The notes below the pieces were generated by a model. That model was not told the origin of the DNA. It made no database searches and saw only the letters and a program-made list of their open reading frames with translations. Source: Bacillota bacterium (GTDB taxonomy: Bacteria > Bacillota > Clostridia > Christensenellales > SZUA-584). Taken from it: a stretch of 22,617 nucleotides of DNA. Below, in pieces: positions 15,814 through 22,617 of the stretch. Made by a program: the position numbers and the translations under genes. Numbering within the stretch: the first letter of the stretch is position 1; the number at the start of each line of letters is the position of its first letter. The stretch spans positions 1 through 22,617 of the forward strand of contig JAEZNC010000143.1 of assembly GCA_023441905.1 (NCBI GenBank), given 5' to 3'.

Positions 15814-18116
15814 CAGGGAGCCCCCTCTGCCGCACGCCAGAGCGTTTCGAACGTGATGGGAAGAGAATCCAGCTGCACGTTCGCAGCCCGGCAGAGCGCA
15901 TTGGCGAGCGCAGGCGGCATGCCGAGAGCGCCGTGTTCGGCCACACCGCGCGCGCCGAGCGGACCGCTCAAATTCGGCGTCTCAATAAATTCGACGGTAT
16001 ATAAAGGGTTTTCGGAAAAATGCATGATCTTATAACTGCGAAAGCTTGTGTCTTTCAGCTCTCCCGAGCCGTCGTAGGTATAATTTTCCCGCGTGGCCAG
16101 AGAGAGACCCGTGCTCATGGCTCCAAGCACCTGGCCCGACGCGCACTCAGGCTCTATCACCTTGCCAGCATCGATCACCGTCACCGCCCTGACCAGACGG
16201 TAGGTGTGTTCATATCGGTCGTACTCAACCTCCACAGCCTGCGCGCCCACGGTCCAATACGGGCCGGGCCGGCCCTTGCCGGTTTCTCTGTCAAGCTGCG
16301 AGAGCTGCTTCATGATAAAATGCCCCCGACCGATGACGGGGCCGCCCATCGCGTTGCCTTCCTGCGTTTTGATGCCGAAAACGATATCCTTAAACGGCAG
16401 CGACACAGATGCGTCTTCCTTAAGGTGCGCCGTTTCATTTTCGAGGACGATGTCTTCGGGCGTGCAGCGCAGCGCAAGCGCCGCATGGGTCTTGAGCTGG
16501 CGCAGAGCGTCATCCGCTGCCGATATGATCGCGTTGCCTGCCATATAGGTGGACATGCTCGCGACGGTTTTCCAGTGCTCGGGGTGAGAATGCGTATTCA
16601 CATGCATATTGATTACAATCTTGTCAAGGCTGATATGAAGGCGCTCGGAGAGTATTCTTGGGAGCGCGGTGGTCATGCCCGGGCCGCATTCAATTACGCT
16701 GCAGCTTAAATTCACGCTGCCGTCCGAACAGAATTGAACAATGGCAGACGAGGAGGCATCGGTGGGTGAGCTCGAGGTTTTTGAGAAGCATGCCATACCC
16801 TTCGCGCGTATCAAATGCTTTTCGACTTTGACAGCCGCCCCTTTTTCCCACTCAATCAACTGACGGGCTCTGCTGATACACGCATCAAGATTACCCGAAT
16901 TGCTGAGCGTTACCTTCACCTGTGTGGGCGTATAATCGCCTTCACGCGCCGCGTTGATGCGCCTTAACTCGGCGGAATCAATGCCGAGCTTTTGCGCCAG
17001 CTTTTCGATTGTGCGCTCAATCGCAAATGTGGAGACCTCGTGGCCAAAGCCTCGAAACGATGTGGTATACACATGGTTGGTATACACGCAGACGGTATCA
17101 CACTCGATGCACGGAATGCTGTAAGCCCCGCTGCAGTTCGCGGCCACAGCGCGCGTCATAATGGGTGCAGTGTCCGCGTAGGCGCCCGAGTCGATGAAGA
17201 AATCCGCTTTGAGCGCCTGCAGACGGCCGTTTTTATCCGCGCCGAGTTTCATATGAACCTTAGCGCCGATTTTGCACGCGCTTGAATAAAAGCTCTCTTC
17301 ACGTGTCAACGAGATACGCACCTCCTGTCCGTTCACCGTGCGCGATGCGATAAACGCCATGATTTCAGGATGCGGATTCACTTTGCCGCCGTATCCGCCG
17401 CCTACAAACGGCGTTTCGATGATGATGCGGCTCTCGGGCAGCCGCAAATACTTCGCGATCAGCGCCCGTGCCGCGTGGGCACCCTGCGATGCGGCGTGGA
17501 TGCAAATCTGCCCGTTCGGCAGTATTTGTGCGCGTGCGTTGCGCGTTTCCATATAGGCGTGGTTTGCCTGCGGCAGACGGTACTCGCCTTCCACGGTGAT
17601 ATCGCAGCAGGCCCAGCCATAGCTCATATTCCCTTTGCGTATTTTGATTCGGTTCGAAATGTTCGAATTCATTTCAGGATAAATGCCATCAATGGTATGT
17701 GTATACTGCATCAAAGCGGGATGGATAAGCGTCGGATTCGGTGCCAGCGCATCTTCGATGGAATTGACAAAAGGCAGCGGCTGATACCGAACTTGTATCA
17801 GTTTTGTTCCCTGAGCGGCCTGCCATTCCTCATCGGCCACCACAATGGCAACCGGTTCACCGAAGTAACGGACTCTTTCAACAGCCAATACGGACATGTC
17901 CTGCAGCGCCGAACCAAACAACTGCGGGCAATCCTTGCCCGTAACGACGGCACGCACGCCGGGAACGCTGAATGCGCCGGACGTGTCGATGGAAATGATA
18001 CGCGCATGAGCCAATACGCTGGTCAAAATTCTTGCCTGAAGGCAAGACGCATCCACGCCGTCGTCGTTGTATTTCGCTTTGCCGCTGACTTTCAGCCATG
18101 CGTCGTTTCTGATCAT
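15813..18116 (-). CDS. xdhA: Molybdenum hydroxylase large (molybdopterin-binding) subunit, XdhA-type
   Basis: The 767-residue catalytic subunit hydroxylates a purine, aldehyde or related heterocycle at the molybdenum centre. Motifs in order: the N-terminal D-A-W-L-K-V-S-G-K-A-K-Y typical of the family, G-G-G-Y-G-G-K (239-245), S-F-R-G-F-G-H-E (353-360), and near the end G-A-R-G-V-A-E-H-G, where E727 corresponds to the catalytic Glu1261 of bovine xanthine oxidase. The residue after G-G-G-Y-G-G-K is Val246, where bovine xanthine oxidase has Glu802 and aldehyde oxidase has Val, so xanthine should not be assumed as substrate. The ATG at 18116 has GGAG about 9 nt upstream. It is divergent from the small membrane protein gene. 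Cofactor maturation genes are not in the window. Confidence 0.93.
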   Translation of the reverse strand: MIRNDAWLKVSGKAKYNDDGVDASCLQARILTSVLAHARIISIDTSGAFSVPGVRAVVTGKDCPQLFGSALQDMSVLAVERVRYFGEPVAIVVADEEWQAAQGTKLIQVRYQPLPFVNSIEDALAPNPTLIHPALMQYTHTIDGIYPEMNSNISNRIKIRKGNMSYGWACCDITVEGEYRLPQANHAYMETRNARAQILPNGQICIHAASQGAHAARALIAKYLRLPESRIIIETPFVGGGYGGKVNPHPEIMAFIASRTVNGQEVRISLTREESFYSSACKIGAKVHMKLGADKNGRLQALKADFFIDSGAYADTAPIMTRAVAANCSGAYSIPCIECDTVCVYTNHVYTTSFRGFGHEVSTFAIERTIEKLAQKLGIDSAELRRINAAREGDYTPTQVKVTLSNSGNLDACISRARQLIEWEKGAAVKVEKHLIRAKGMACFSKTSSSPTDASSSAIVQFCSDGSVNLSCSVIECGPGMTTALPRILSERLHISLDKIVINMHVNTHSHPEHWKTVASMSTYMAGNAIISAADDALRQLKTHAALALRCTPEDIVLENETAHLKEDASVSLPFKDIVFGIKTQEGNAMGGPVIGRGHFIMKQLSQLDRETGKGRPGPYWTVGAQAVEVEYDRYEHTYRLVRAVTVIDAGKVIEPECASGQVLGAMSTGLSLATRENYTYDGSGELKDTSFRSYKIMHFSENPLYTVEFIETPNLSGPLGARGVAEHGALGMPPALANALCRAANVQLDSLPITFETLWRAAEGAP

Positions 18117-18262
18117 AATAATTGCTCCGAAGATGTTATAAAAGTATTATTGCCAAAATATGCGGCTTGATATCCGCTTCTGTCACCATCTGTTTCCTCA
18201 TATCTCCAAATGCATAATTTATCAGGCATCATGAGAAAATAAAGAAAAAAGGAGGATCTGTC

Positions 18263-18532
18263 ATGGGCATTATTTCTTGGATCGTGCTGGGAGCACTGGC
18301 TGGCTGGGTGGCCAGCATCATTATGAAGAACAACCAGAGAATGGGCGCTTTCGCGAACATTGCCGTGGGAATCATCGGCGCTTTTATCGGCGGTTTCATT
18401 ATGAATTTAATCGGCGCGAACGCGGATGTGACGGGTTTTACGCTGGAAAGCTTTTTGGTGGCGCTGCTCGGATCGGTGATTTTACTGGCCATTATCAACC
18501 TGATACGCAAAGGTTCTGTCACAGATAAATAA
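18263..18532 (+). CDS. GlsB/YeaQ/YmgE family small membrane protein
   Basis: An 89-residue, very hydrophobic protein starting M-G-I-I-S-W-I-V-L-G, with three predicted membrane segments and Gly-rich turns (G-A-L-A-G-W, V-G-I-I-G-A-F-I-G-G). The length and the opening I-x-W-I-x-x-G-x-x-A-G-W are those of the 'transglycosylase-associated' GlsB/YeaQ family, small stress-related membrane proteins with no established biochemical activity. The start has AAAGGAGGA 8 nt upstream, one of the best ribosome binding sites in the window. It stands alone with its own terminator and is divergent from xdhA. In many bacteria the family is induced by general or envelope stress; I see no convincing promoter to support that here. 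Confidence 0.9.
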   Translation: MGIISWIVLGALAGWVASIIMKNNQRMGAFANIAVGIIGAFIGGFIMNLIGANADVTGFTLESFLVALLGSVILLAIINLIRKGSVTDK

Positions 18533-18546
18533 TATTATGACGATGA

Positions 18547-18578
18547 AATAGAAGCGACAATCGGCTTCTATTTTATTT
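18547..18578 (+). terminator. Rho-independent terminator after the GlsB-family gene
   Basis: A perfect 9-bp stem AATAGAAGC / GCTTCTATT with an 8-nt loop is followed by TTATTTT, 14 nt after the stop codon. Confidence 0.85.
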
Positions 18579-18653
18579 TGGCTTAAATAAGGTTGATTTT
18601 ATACAAAACATAATAGGATGGAAACCAGCTTATCGCAATCGACAGCGAGAGAG

Positions 18654-18945
18654 CATACTTTTTCGAATAATCACATAGGTACCCAGCGCGGATACGACAA
18701 CGTCCACAGGCTTTGGTTACGCTGCTGTTATATGCCGGAGTTACAACCGTTCATTTCCGGCATGGCGATATCGACAAGCAGAAAGTTGGCTTTTTCTTTT
18801 TTTAGCATGCCTATTGCCTGGTAGCCATCGCAGCAACGCCCGCCACCTTAATCCCGGAGCATATGTCCAATCTGGATTTAAAGAATAGTTCAATGCACTT
18901 GTCAGAAAATCAGAACGCGAATTTTCGTTATGCATGTCATGTCTG
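18654..18945 (-). pseudogene. Remnant of a response-regulator receiver domain (Spo0A-like)
   Basis: Read on the minus strand, 18832-18852 encodes I-K-V-A-G-V-A. After a 1-base deletion, 18728-18829 encodes D-G-Y-Q-A-I-G-M-L-K-K, then F-L-L-V-D-I-A-M-P-E-M-N-G and a stop. This matches the receiver text 'VVGVASDGYEALELL...DIxMPEMDG', with the phospho-acceptor Asp in L-V-D-I. Farther on, 18654-18689 encodes A-L-G-T-Y-V-I-I-R-K, resembling the 'ALGAxYxIxKP' segment near the receiver's conserved Lys. The opposite end (about 18870-18945), in another frame, gives S-D-F-L-T-S-A-L-N-Y, like helix 1. No output domain is seen. The fragment has at least one frameshift, stops and an internal deletion, so it cannot be functional. 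The assignment to a receiver is good; to Spo0A itself, tentative. Confidence 0.6.
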
Positions 18946-18986
18946 ATCAATGAAGATGAGGCATGACAATTAAAGCAATTTAAGAC

Positions 18987-19012
18987 ATTGTAAGAATAAA
19001 ATATGTTACAAT
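18987..19012. promoter_or_regulatory. Inverted repeat ATTGTAA-N12-TTACAAT upstream of the carboxypeptidase gene
   Basis: Perfect 7-bp arms are separated by an AT-rich 12-nt spacer, about 70 nt upstream of the candidate -10 box. It could be an operator or chance in AT-rich sequence. Confidence 0.25.
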
Positions 19013-19076
19013 TTGTTTGATATTGTTATGAATGTTTTTGTTTAGTTGAGAAATGATACCTGATTACGCATCCCTG

Positions 19077-19085
19077 TGCTATAAT
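19077..19085 (+). promoter_or_regulatory. Extended -10 promoter element (TGCTATAAT)
   Basis: A consensus TATAAT preceded by TGn. The -35 region at 17 bp spacing (TACCTG) is poor, as is common with extended -10 promoters. Transcription from here would start near 19092, after the ATG at 19053, which excludes that ATG as the start of the carboxypeptidase. Confidence 0.55.
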
Positions 19086-19115
19086 ACAACCAAAAACAAC
19101 GAGGACAATAACCCA

Positions 19116-20156
19116 TTGAACAAGCCAGGTAAAACCAATGCCCGCAACCTTGCGTTCATAATAAGAGTCAGCACACTGGCCGTATTCACGGCTTTGTTGA
19201 TGCTGCTTGGCGCGTGCAGTCCGCAGAGCGAGACCAACAGCCCGATGCAAACACGAACCGAGCCGGCGGGGACGCCGCCGCCTGCCGCCACGCCGCAGCC
19301 AATGCCCATATCGACGACGCCGCCGGACGAAACGCCGATGCCCGCACAGACACCGCAACCGACGCCGACATCCGCAGCTATCGGAAAAGCCGTTTGCACG
19401 GCCGATGAATCCGTCAATATCCGCGAGAAAGCGGATAAAAGCAGTCCCGTGCTCGGCACGCTGCCCGCAGGAGAAACGGCTGATGTAATGGCCTATGAGG
19501 ACCGATGGGCCCGAATACACTACAATGGGACAGACGGTTACGTGAACCGCGATTATCTGATCGGCAGACATACACCGGAAGTTCAAGTGCCGACGGGAGA
19601 CTGGGCGGCTGTTCTCGTCAATCCGGCTCATGCGCTGCCGGACGGCTTTGAGGTGGCGGTTACCGATTTTGAGGGCGGCCAGGTGGACGCGCGCATTTAT
19701 GATATATGTGCTGCGATGTTTGCGGACGCGACCGAGGATGGTGTAAAATTCAAGCTGGTAGACGCTTATCGAACCTATAAGCGCCAGAATGAACTGTATC
19801 AAAAGAAGGTGGACAGCTACATCGCCAAGGGGTACAGCCGTGAGGATGCCGAAACACAGGCCGCGACGATCACGGCGCGCCCTAACACCAGCGAGCATCA
19901 GACGGGGCTCGCGCTGGATATTGTCACGCCGTCTTATACCAAGCGTGACAAAGGCTTTGCGAATACCGACGCTTTCAAGTGGCTGAGTGCGAACGCACAG
20001 GATTACGGGTTTACGCTCAGGTATAAGCAAGGCAAGCAGGACCTGACCGGCGTGATCTATGAGCCGTGGCACTGGCGATTTGTCGGCGTGGAGGCCGCCA
20101 AAGCCATGAAACAGAGCGGAGAGTGCCTCGAAGAATATTTTAAAGCGGGTGAATAA
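19116..20156 (+). CDS. Lipoprotein with SH3 domain and VanY/M15 D,D-carboxypeptidase domain
   Basis: The zinc peptidase probably trims the terminal D-Ala from peptidoglycan stem peptides. I chose TTG at 19116: GAGGA lies 10 nt upstream, it starts a compact signal peptide (K-P-G-K-T-N-A-R-N, hydrophobic core, L-G-A-C with Cys34), and a -10 box overlaps the region upstream. An ATG at 19053 is in frame but less likely. The product has 346 residues. After a Thr/Pro-rich linker (46-88) comes a bacterial SH3 domain (about 93-150, with V-N-I-R and G-Y-V-N). The M15B domain follows (about 165-335), with S-E-H261-Q-T-G-L-A-L-D268 and E316-P-W-H319-W-R-F-V-G. These are the zinc ligands H261, D268 and H319 and the catalytic Glu316. 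The SH3 domain probably binds the cell wall. It is followed at 62 nt by ndk. Confidence 0.92.
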   Translation: MNKPGKTNARNLAFIIRVSTLAVFTALLMLLGACSPQSETNSPMQTRTEPAGTPPPAATPQPMPISTTPPDETPMPAQTPQPTPTSAAIGKAVCTADESVNIREKADKSSPVLGTLPAGETADVMAYEDRWARIHYNGTDGYVNRDYLIGRHTPEVQVPTGDWAAVLVNPAHALPDGFEVAVTDFEGGQVDARIYDICAAMFADATEDGVKFKLVDAYRTYKRQNELYQKKVDSYIAKGYSREDAETQAATITARPNTSEHQTGLALDIVTPSYTKRDKGFANTDAFKWLSANAQDYGFTLRYKQGKQDLTGVIYEPWHWRFVGVEAAKAMKQSGECLEEYFKAGE

Positions 20157-20218
20157 CCGGCAGCGGGTTTTGCCGCCGTCGGCTGCAATATAAGAAAACA
20201 TGAAGGAGACGAATGACC

Positions 20219-20623
20219 ATGGCAGTTGAAAGAACGTATGTGATGCTCAAGCCCGACTGTATTAAACGAGGGCTCATCGGAGAGGTGATTGCGCGCATCG
20301 AGAGAAAAGGATACAGGGTGACCGACGCGAAAATGATGACCCTTGACGCGGCCATACTGCGCGAGCATTACGCCCACCTTGCGGATAAACCGTTTTTTCC
20401 GAGTATTGTATCGTATATGACATCCGGGCCGGTTCTCGGCATGATTGTTGAAGGCCAAAACGCCGTACTCGGCGTACGAATACTGATGGGTGCGACTAAT
20501 TTTGAGGAAGGCACATCGGGGACGATTCGCGGAGATTATGCGTCGTGCACGGGCGAAAATATCATTCATGGCAGCGATTCGCCAGAGAACGCCGAGATCG
20601 AGATAAAAAGATTCTTCAAATAA
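20219..20623 (+). CDS. ndk: Nucleoside diphosphate kinase
   Basis: A cytosolic enzyme that moves the gamma phosphate of ATP to other NDPs through a phosphohistidine. The ATG at 20219 gives M-A-V-E-R-T-Y-V-M-L-K-P-D, the usual family start, with AAGGAG 10 nt upstream; an ATG at 20213 is also in frame but only 4 nt from the AAGGAG. The 134 residues are a normal length. The active-site His is in N-I-I-H-G-S-D-S, and the nucleotide-binding G-T-I-R-G-D is intact. The segment before it reads G-A-T-N-F-E-E-G-T-S-G-T-I-R-G-D, where most members have a Pro before G-T-I-R-G-D. It stands between two lipoprotein genes with no functional link that I can see. Confidence 0.96.
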   Translation: MAVERTYVMLKPDCIKRGLIGEVIARIERKGYRVTDAKMMTLDAAILREHYAHLADKPFFPSIVSYMTSGPVLGMIVEGQNAVLGVRILMGATNFEEGTSGTIRGDYASCTGENIIHGSDSPENAEIEIKRFFK

Positions 20624-20645
20624 GATTGTGAATATGCGGGGATTT

Positions 20646-21278
20646 ATGAAACAGAAAGCATGGCTGATCGTACTCGTGCTTATAGTGTATGTGGCCGCGG
20701 CTGTGGCATGCAGCGCTGGTGAATCGGCGAAGCCGAGAGCGGCAGCAGCAGGGACAATTTCTCCTGAGCCAAAAAGCAGTGTCAGAGCTGCCGAATCTTC
20801 GCCTTTAGTCGAGGAGATCGAAGGCATGTACGAGTTCGAAGACAATGTCTACACAAATCCGCTCAGCTCGTTTATTGCGATGAAAGGATACATGCCGTAT
20901 TTTGAAATCTCGGAGGACAAGCTGAGAATCGTCGATCCGCAGAATGATACCGTGGAGGAGATCGCGGGCAAAACAGCGATGTCAGACATCGGCACGCAAG
21001 ATTTTGAAGCGCTGTTTGATAATGAGGTTTTGCTGGAGGGCTTTTCTGTGCCCGACATTGCGATCTATTCGCGATGCATCCAGTACGGTGTTTATAATGA
21101 TGGATACGTGGAATACCGCGTATATCAGATGGACGATGAGGTGTGGCTCGCCAAACTCTCCAACGGCCATATGTGGAGCATCTACCAACTTTTGAAAACG
21201 GGCGATGTCAGCGTGGGTATTATCGGCGGTGCGGACGGGCCGACGAGTGTGTACATCAACCGGTCTGCCGCTGATTAA
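20646..21278 (+). CDS. Lipoprotein of unknown function with C-terminal GIIGGADGPT motif
   Basis: A product of 210 residues from ATG 20646, which has GGGGA just upstream and gives a compact signal peptide with A-V-A-C (Cys22). Upstream in-frame GTG 20628 and ATG 20634 are alternatives without a ribosome binding site. After a Ser/Pro/Ala linker comes an alpha/beta-looking domain (about 52-185) rich in acidic and aromatic residues that I do not recognise. The protein ends S-V-G-I-I-G-G-A-D-G-P-T-S-V-Y-I-N, the decapeptide at 191-200. The same decapeptide is a signature of the beta subunit of sodium-pumping decarboxylases, but here only the motif is present, with no polytopic membrane protein around it, so a decarboxylase call would be wrong. 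The same decapeptide occurs in the GrpB-family protein 1.2 kb downstream. Confidence 0.8.
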   Translation: MKQKAWLIVLVLIVYVAAAVACSAGESAKPRAAAAGTISPEPKSSVRAAESSPLVEEIEGMYEFEDNVYTNPLSSFIAMKGYMPYFEISEDKLRIVDPQNDTVEEIAGKTAMSDIGTQDFEALFDNEVLLEGFSVPDIAIYSRCIQYGVYNDGYVEYRVYQMDDEVWLAKLSNGHMWSIYQLLKTGDVSVGIIGGADGPTSVYINRSAAD

Positions 21279-21305
21279 TTGATATCTTAAAGATTGGATT
21301 ATAAC
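21279..21305 (+). promoter_or_regulatory. Possible promoter for the acetyltransferase gene
   Basis: TTGATA (21279-21284) and TATAAC (21300-21305) with a 15-bp spacer, somewhat short, 30 nt before the start codon. Weak evidence; the gene could also be read from upstream. Confidence 0.25.
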
Positions 21306-21334
21306 AAAATTCATAGATTGAGAGGATGAATATT

Positions 21335-21907
21335 ATGCCGGTCATCACAACCCCACGCCTGATATTGCGGCATATACGCATTGAGGATGCGGATGACATC
21401 TTCGCGTACGCGTCTTCGCCTCATGTCGGCCCCAACGCGGGCTGGAAGCCGCATGAAAGCAGGGAAGAGACGCTGGAGGTCATGCAAACGATATTTCTCA
21501 ATCAGGAAAGCGTGTTCGGCATTGTGCTGGTTGAAAGCGGCAAAATGATCGGTTCGCTCGGCCTTGTGGTTGACCCCAAGAGGCAGAACGACCGGGTGAC
21601 GATGCTCGGGTATGCGCTCGGCGAAGCGTATTGGGGCAAAGGAATAATGACCGAAGCAGTGCATGCTTTGCTCAAATACGGATTTGAAGAGCTTGGGCTC
21701 GATATGGTCTCGGCCTATTGCTATCCGTTTAATCATAGATCAAAGGCGTTGCTGAAAAAATGCGGCTTTGACTATGAAGGCACGCTCAAACTGGCGGAGA
21801 AAATCTATGACGGGCGCGTTTACGACAACGAATGTTACGCGCTGTCGGCACAAAACTATGCACAAAGGAGCCGCAATGACGAAATCTCTATCTCAGATGT
21901 CCAATGA
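21335..21907 (+). CDS. GNAT family N-acetyltransferase (RimJ/RimL-like)
   Basis: An acetyl-CoA-dependent acyltransferase of 190 residues. It opens with T-T-P-R-L-I-L-R, the hallmark of the RimJ/RimL branch, followed by I-E-D-A-D-D-I-F. The acetyl-CoA-binding motif A is L-G-E-A-Y-W-G-K-G-I-M-T-E-A (95-108), then N-x-x-S-K-A-L-L-K-K-C-G-F in the position typical of motif B. I chose ATG 21335 because AGAGG lies 9 nt upstream; the ATG at 21326 touches that element. Its 3' end overlaps the next gene by 32 nt, so the two are cotranscribed. The substrate (ribosomal protein, antibiotic, small amine) cannot be told from sequence. The last 12-15 residues are hydrophilic and probably disordered. Confidence 0.93.
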   Translation: MPVITTPRLILRHIRIEDADDIFAYASSPHVGPNAGWKPHESREETLEVMQTIFLNQESVFGIVLVESGKMIGSLGLVVDPKRQNDRVTMLGYALGEAYWGKGIMTEAVHALLKYGFEELGLDMVSAYCYPFNHRSKALLKKCGFDYEGTLKLAEKIYDGRVYDNECYALSAQNYAQRSRNDEISISDVQ

Positions 21908-22617
21908 AGAGCTGTGGCAGCTGTTTCCGATTCAGCTTGACGAACATCGGGACGAATGGAAGCAGTGGTATGCTGAAGAGCGCGCGTTGCTCATCCGATT
22001 GATCGGAGACGAAAACATAGAGCGGATCAGCCACATCGGGAGCACATCCGTGCCGGGGCTGATCGCCAAACCCACGATTGATATTCTGCTGGAAATCGCG
22101 TCTCAATGCAATACAGAGAAGCTCATTAAAACGCTCGAACAAAACGGATATCAATGTAGCCGCCAGCCACTAAAGCCGCCGCCGCATATGATGTTTATGA
22201 AGGGGTACACGCCTCAGGGGTTTGCCGAGAGAGTCTTTCATATTCATGTCAGATACAAGGGCGATTGGGATGAGCTTTATTTTTGTGAGTATCTGCGCCG
22301 ATATCCCGGCGTTGCCGCCGAATACGCTGAGCTGAAGCTCAGCCTCAAAGAAAAGTTTGAACGTGACCGCGATGCGTACACAGAGGCGAAGACGGCGTTT
22401 GTCACGCATATCACCCGTCTTGCGAGGGAAGAACAGAAGAGACAGGCGGAAACGGATGATGATGCGTGTGCGGTGGGCATTATCGGCGGCGCGGACGGAC
22501 CCACCACAATATTTGTTTCTCACGAACAGAACAAAGAAAAATTAAAACAATTCAGCTTACTGCTGGAGGCCTGTAAAAAGGCAGCCAAGCCTGTTCAATG
22601 CCGCAAAACGGGCGATG
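21876..22617 (+). CDS. GrpB/UPF0157 family protein with GIIGGADGPT-containing C-terminal extension (3' end outside window)
   Basis: The start ATG at 21876 has AAGGAG 5 nt upstream and lies inside the end of the acetyltransferase gene; 247 codons are visible with no stop. Residues about 15-180 are a GrpB domain of the nucleotidyltransferase fold: H-I-G-S-T-S-V-P-G-L (53-62), K-P-T-I-D-I (65-70) and F-H-I-H-V-R (121-126). Typical members end about here. This one continues with a charged helix, then A-V-G-I-I-G-G-A-D-G-P-T-T-I-F-V (decapeptide 201-210), then a Lys-rich helical segment running off the window. GrpB proteins are uncharacterised but predicted to transfer nucleotidyl groups. The pairing with a GNAT acetyltransferase suggests a small-molecule modification or resistance role, which is only a guess. 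Confidence 0.88.
   Translation, partial: MTKSLSQMSNEELWQLFPIQLDEHRDEWKQWYAEERALLIRLIGDENIERISHIGSTSVPGLIAKPTIDILLEIASQCNTEKLIKTLEQNGYQCSRQPLKPPPHMMFMKGYTPQGFAERVFHIHVRYKGDWDELYFCEYLRRYPGVAAEYAELKLSLKEKFERDRDAYTEAKTAFVTHITRLAREEQKRQAETDDDACAVGIIGGADGPTTIFVSHEQNKEKLKQFSLLLEACKKAAKPVQCRKTGD

Noticed and set aside
17370..18170. Rightward 266-codon open frame opposite xdhA
   Set aside because: Wholly antisense to a clearly conserved catalytic subunit; no start signal and no domain.
19026..20201. Leftward 391-codon open frame opposite the carboxypeptidase gene
   Set aside because: The plus strand encodes SH3 and VanY domains with all zinc ligands; the antisense frame has only Arg/His-rich low-complexity text.
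20646..21278. Calling the lipoprotein a sodium-translocating decarboxylase beta subunit because of GIIGGADGPT
   Set aside because: Only the ten-residue motif matches; the protein has a lipoprotein signal and no polytopic membrane domain.

Overview
The window looks like a chromosomal segment of a monoderm, anaerobic Bacillota bacterium, probably class Clostridia. The reasons are AGGAGG-type ribosome binding sites, several lipoproteins with a Cys lipobox followed by Ser/Thr/Pro/Ala-rich linkers, an electron-transfer locus of the Listeria type, a remnant of a Spo0A-like receiver domain, and the Clostridia-like protein families. This taxonomic call is inference; there is no rRNA or tRNA in the window.

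Layout. (1) Positions 1-7362: the 3' part of a giant surface protein gene made of about 104-residue tandem Ig/cadherin-like domains, ending in a membrane anchor, followed by a possible 47-residue ORF and a terminator. (2) 7662-14176: a compact flavin-based extracellular electron transfer (EET) locus. Two leftward genes encode a two-repeat, putatively flavinylated lipoprotein and the ApbE FMN transferase. Divergently, three tightly packed rightward genes encode a MenA/DmkA-type prenyltransferase, a type II NADH dehydrogenase with a membrane C-terminal domain, and a long-chain polyprenyl diphosphate synthase. (3) 14481-18116 (leftward): xdhABC-type molybdenum hydroxylase genes with 1-8 nt overlaps. 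(4) 18263-18578: a small GlsB/YeaQ-type membrane protein with its terminator, then a decayed response-regulator remnant. (5) 19080-22617 (rightward): a VanY-type D,D-carboxypeptidase lipoprotein, nucleoside diphosphate kinase, a lipoprotein of unknown function, a GNAT acetyltransferase and a GrpB-family protein that runs off the window.

How the genes may work together. The EET locus can be read as one pathway: the polyprenyl diphosphate synthase supplies the tail, MenA/DmkA attaches it to dihydroxynaphthoate, the NADH dehydrogenase reduces the resulting quinone, and electrons pass to a surface lipoprotein that ApbE has loaded with FMN. The neighbouring molybdenum hydroxylase could supply reducing equivalents, but nothing in the sequence ties it to EET.

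Most notable observations: the giant protein has a hidden four-domain super-repeat (D-A-B-C, four times); the EET lipoprotein carries the same DLTSSVT candidate flavinylation motif in both of its repeats; and two otherwise unrelated proteins, about 1.2 kb apart, carry an identical GIIGGADGPT decapeptide (known from sodium-pumping decarboxylase beta subunits) whose codons differ only at synonymous positions.
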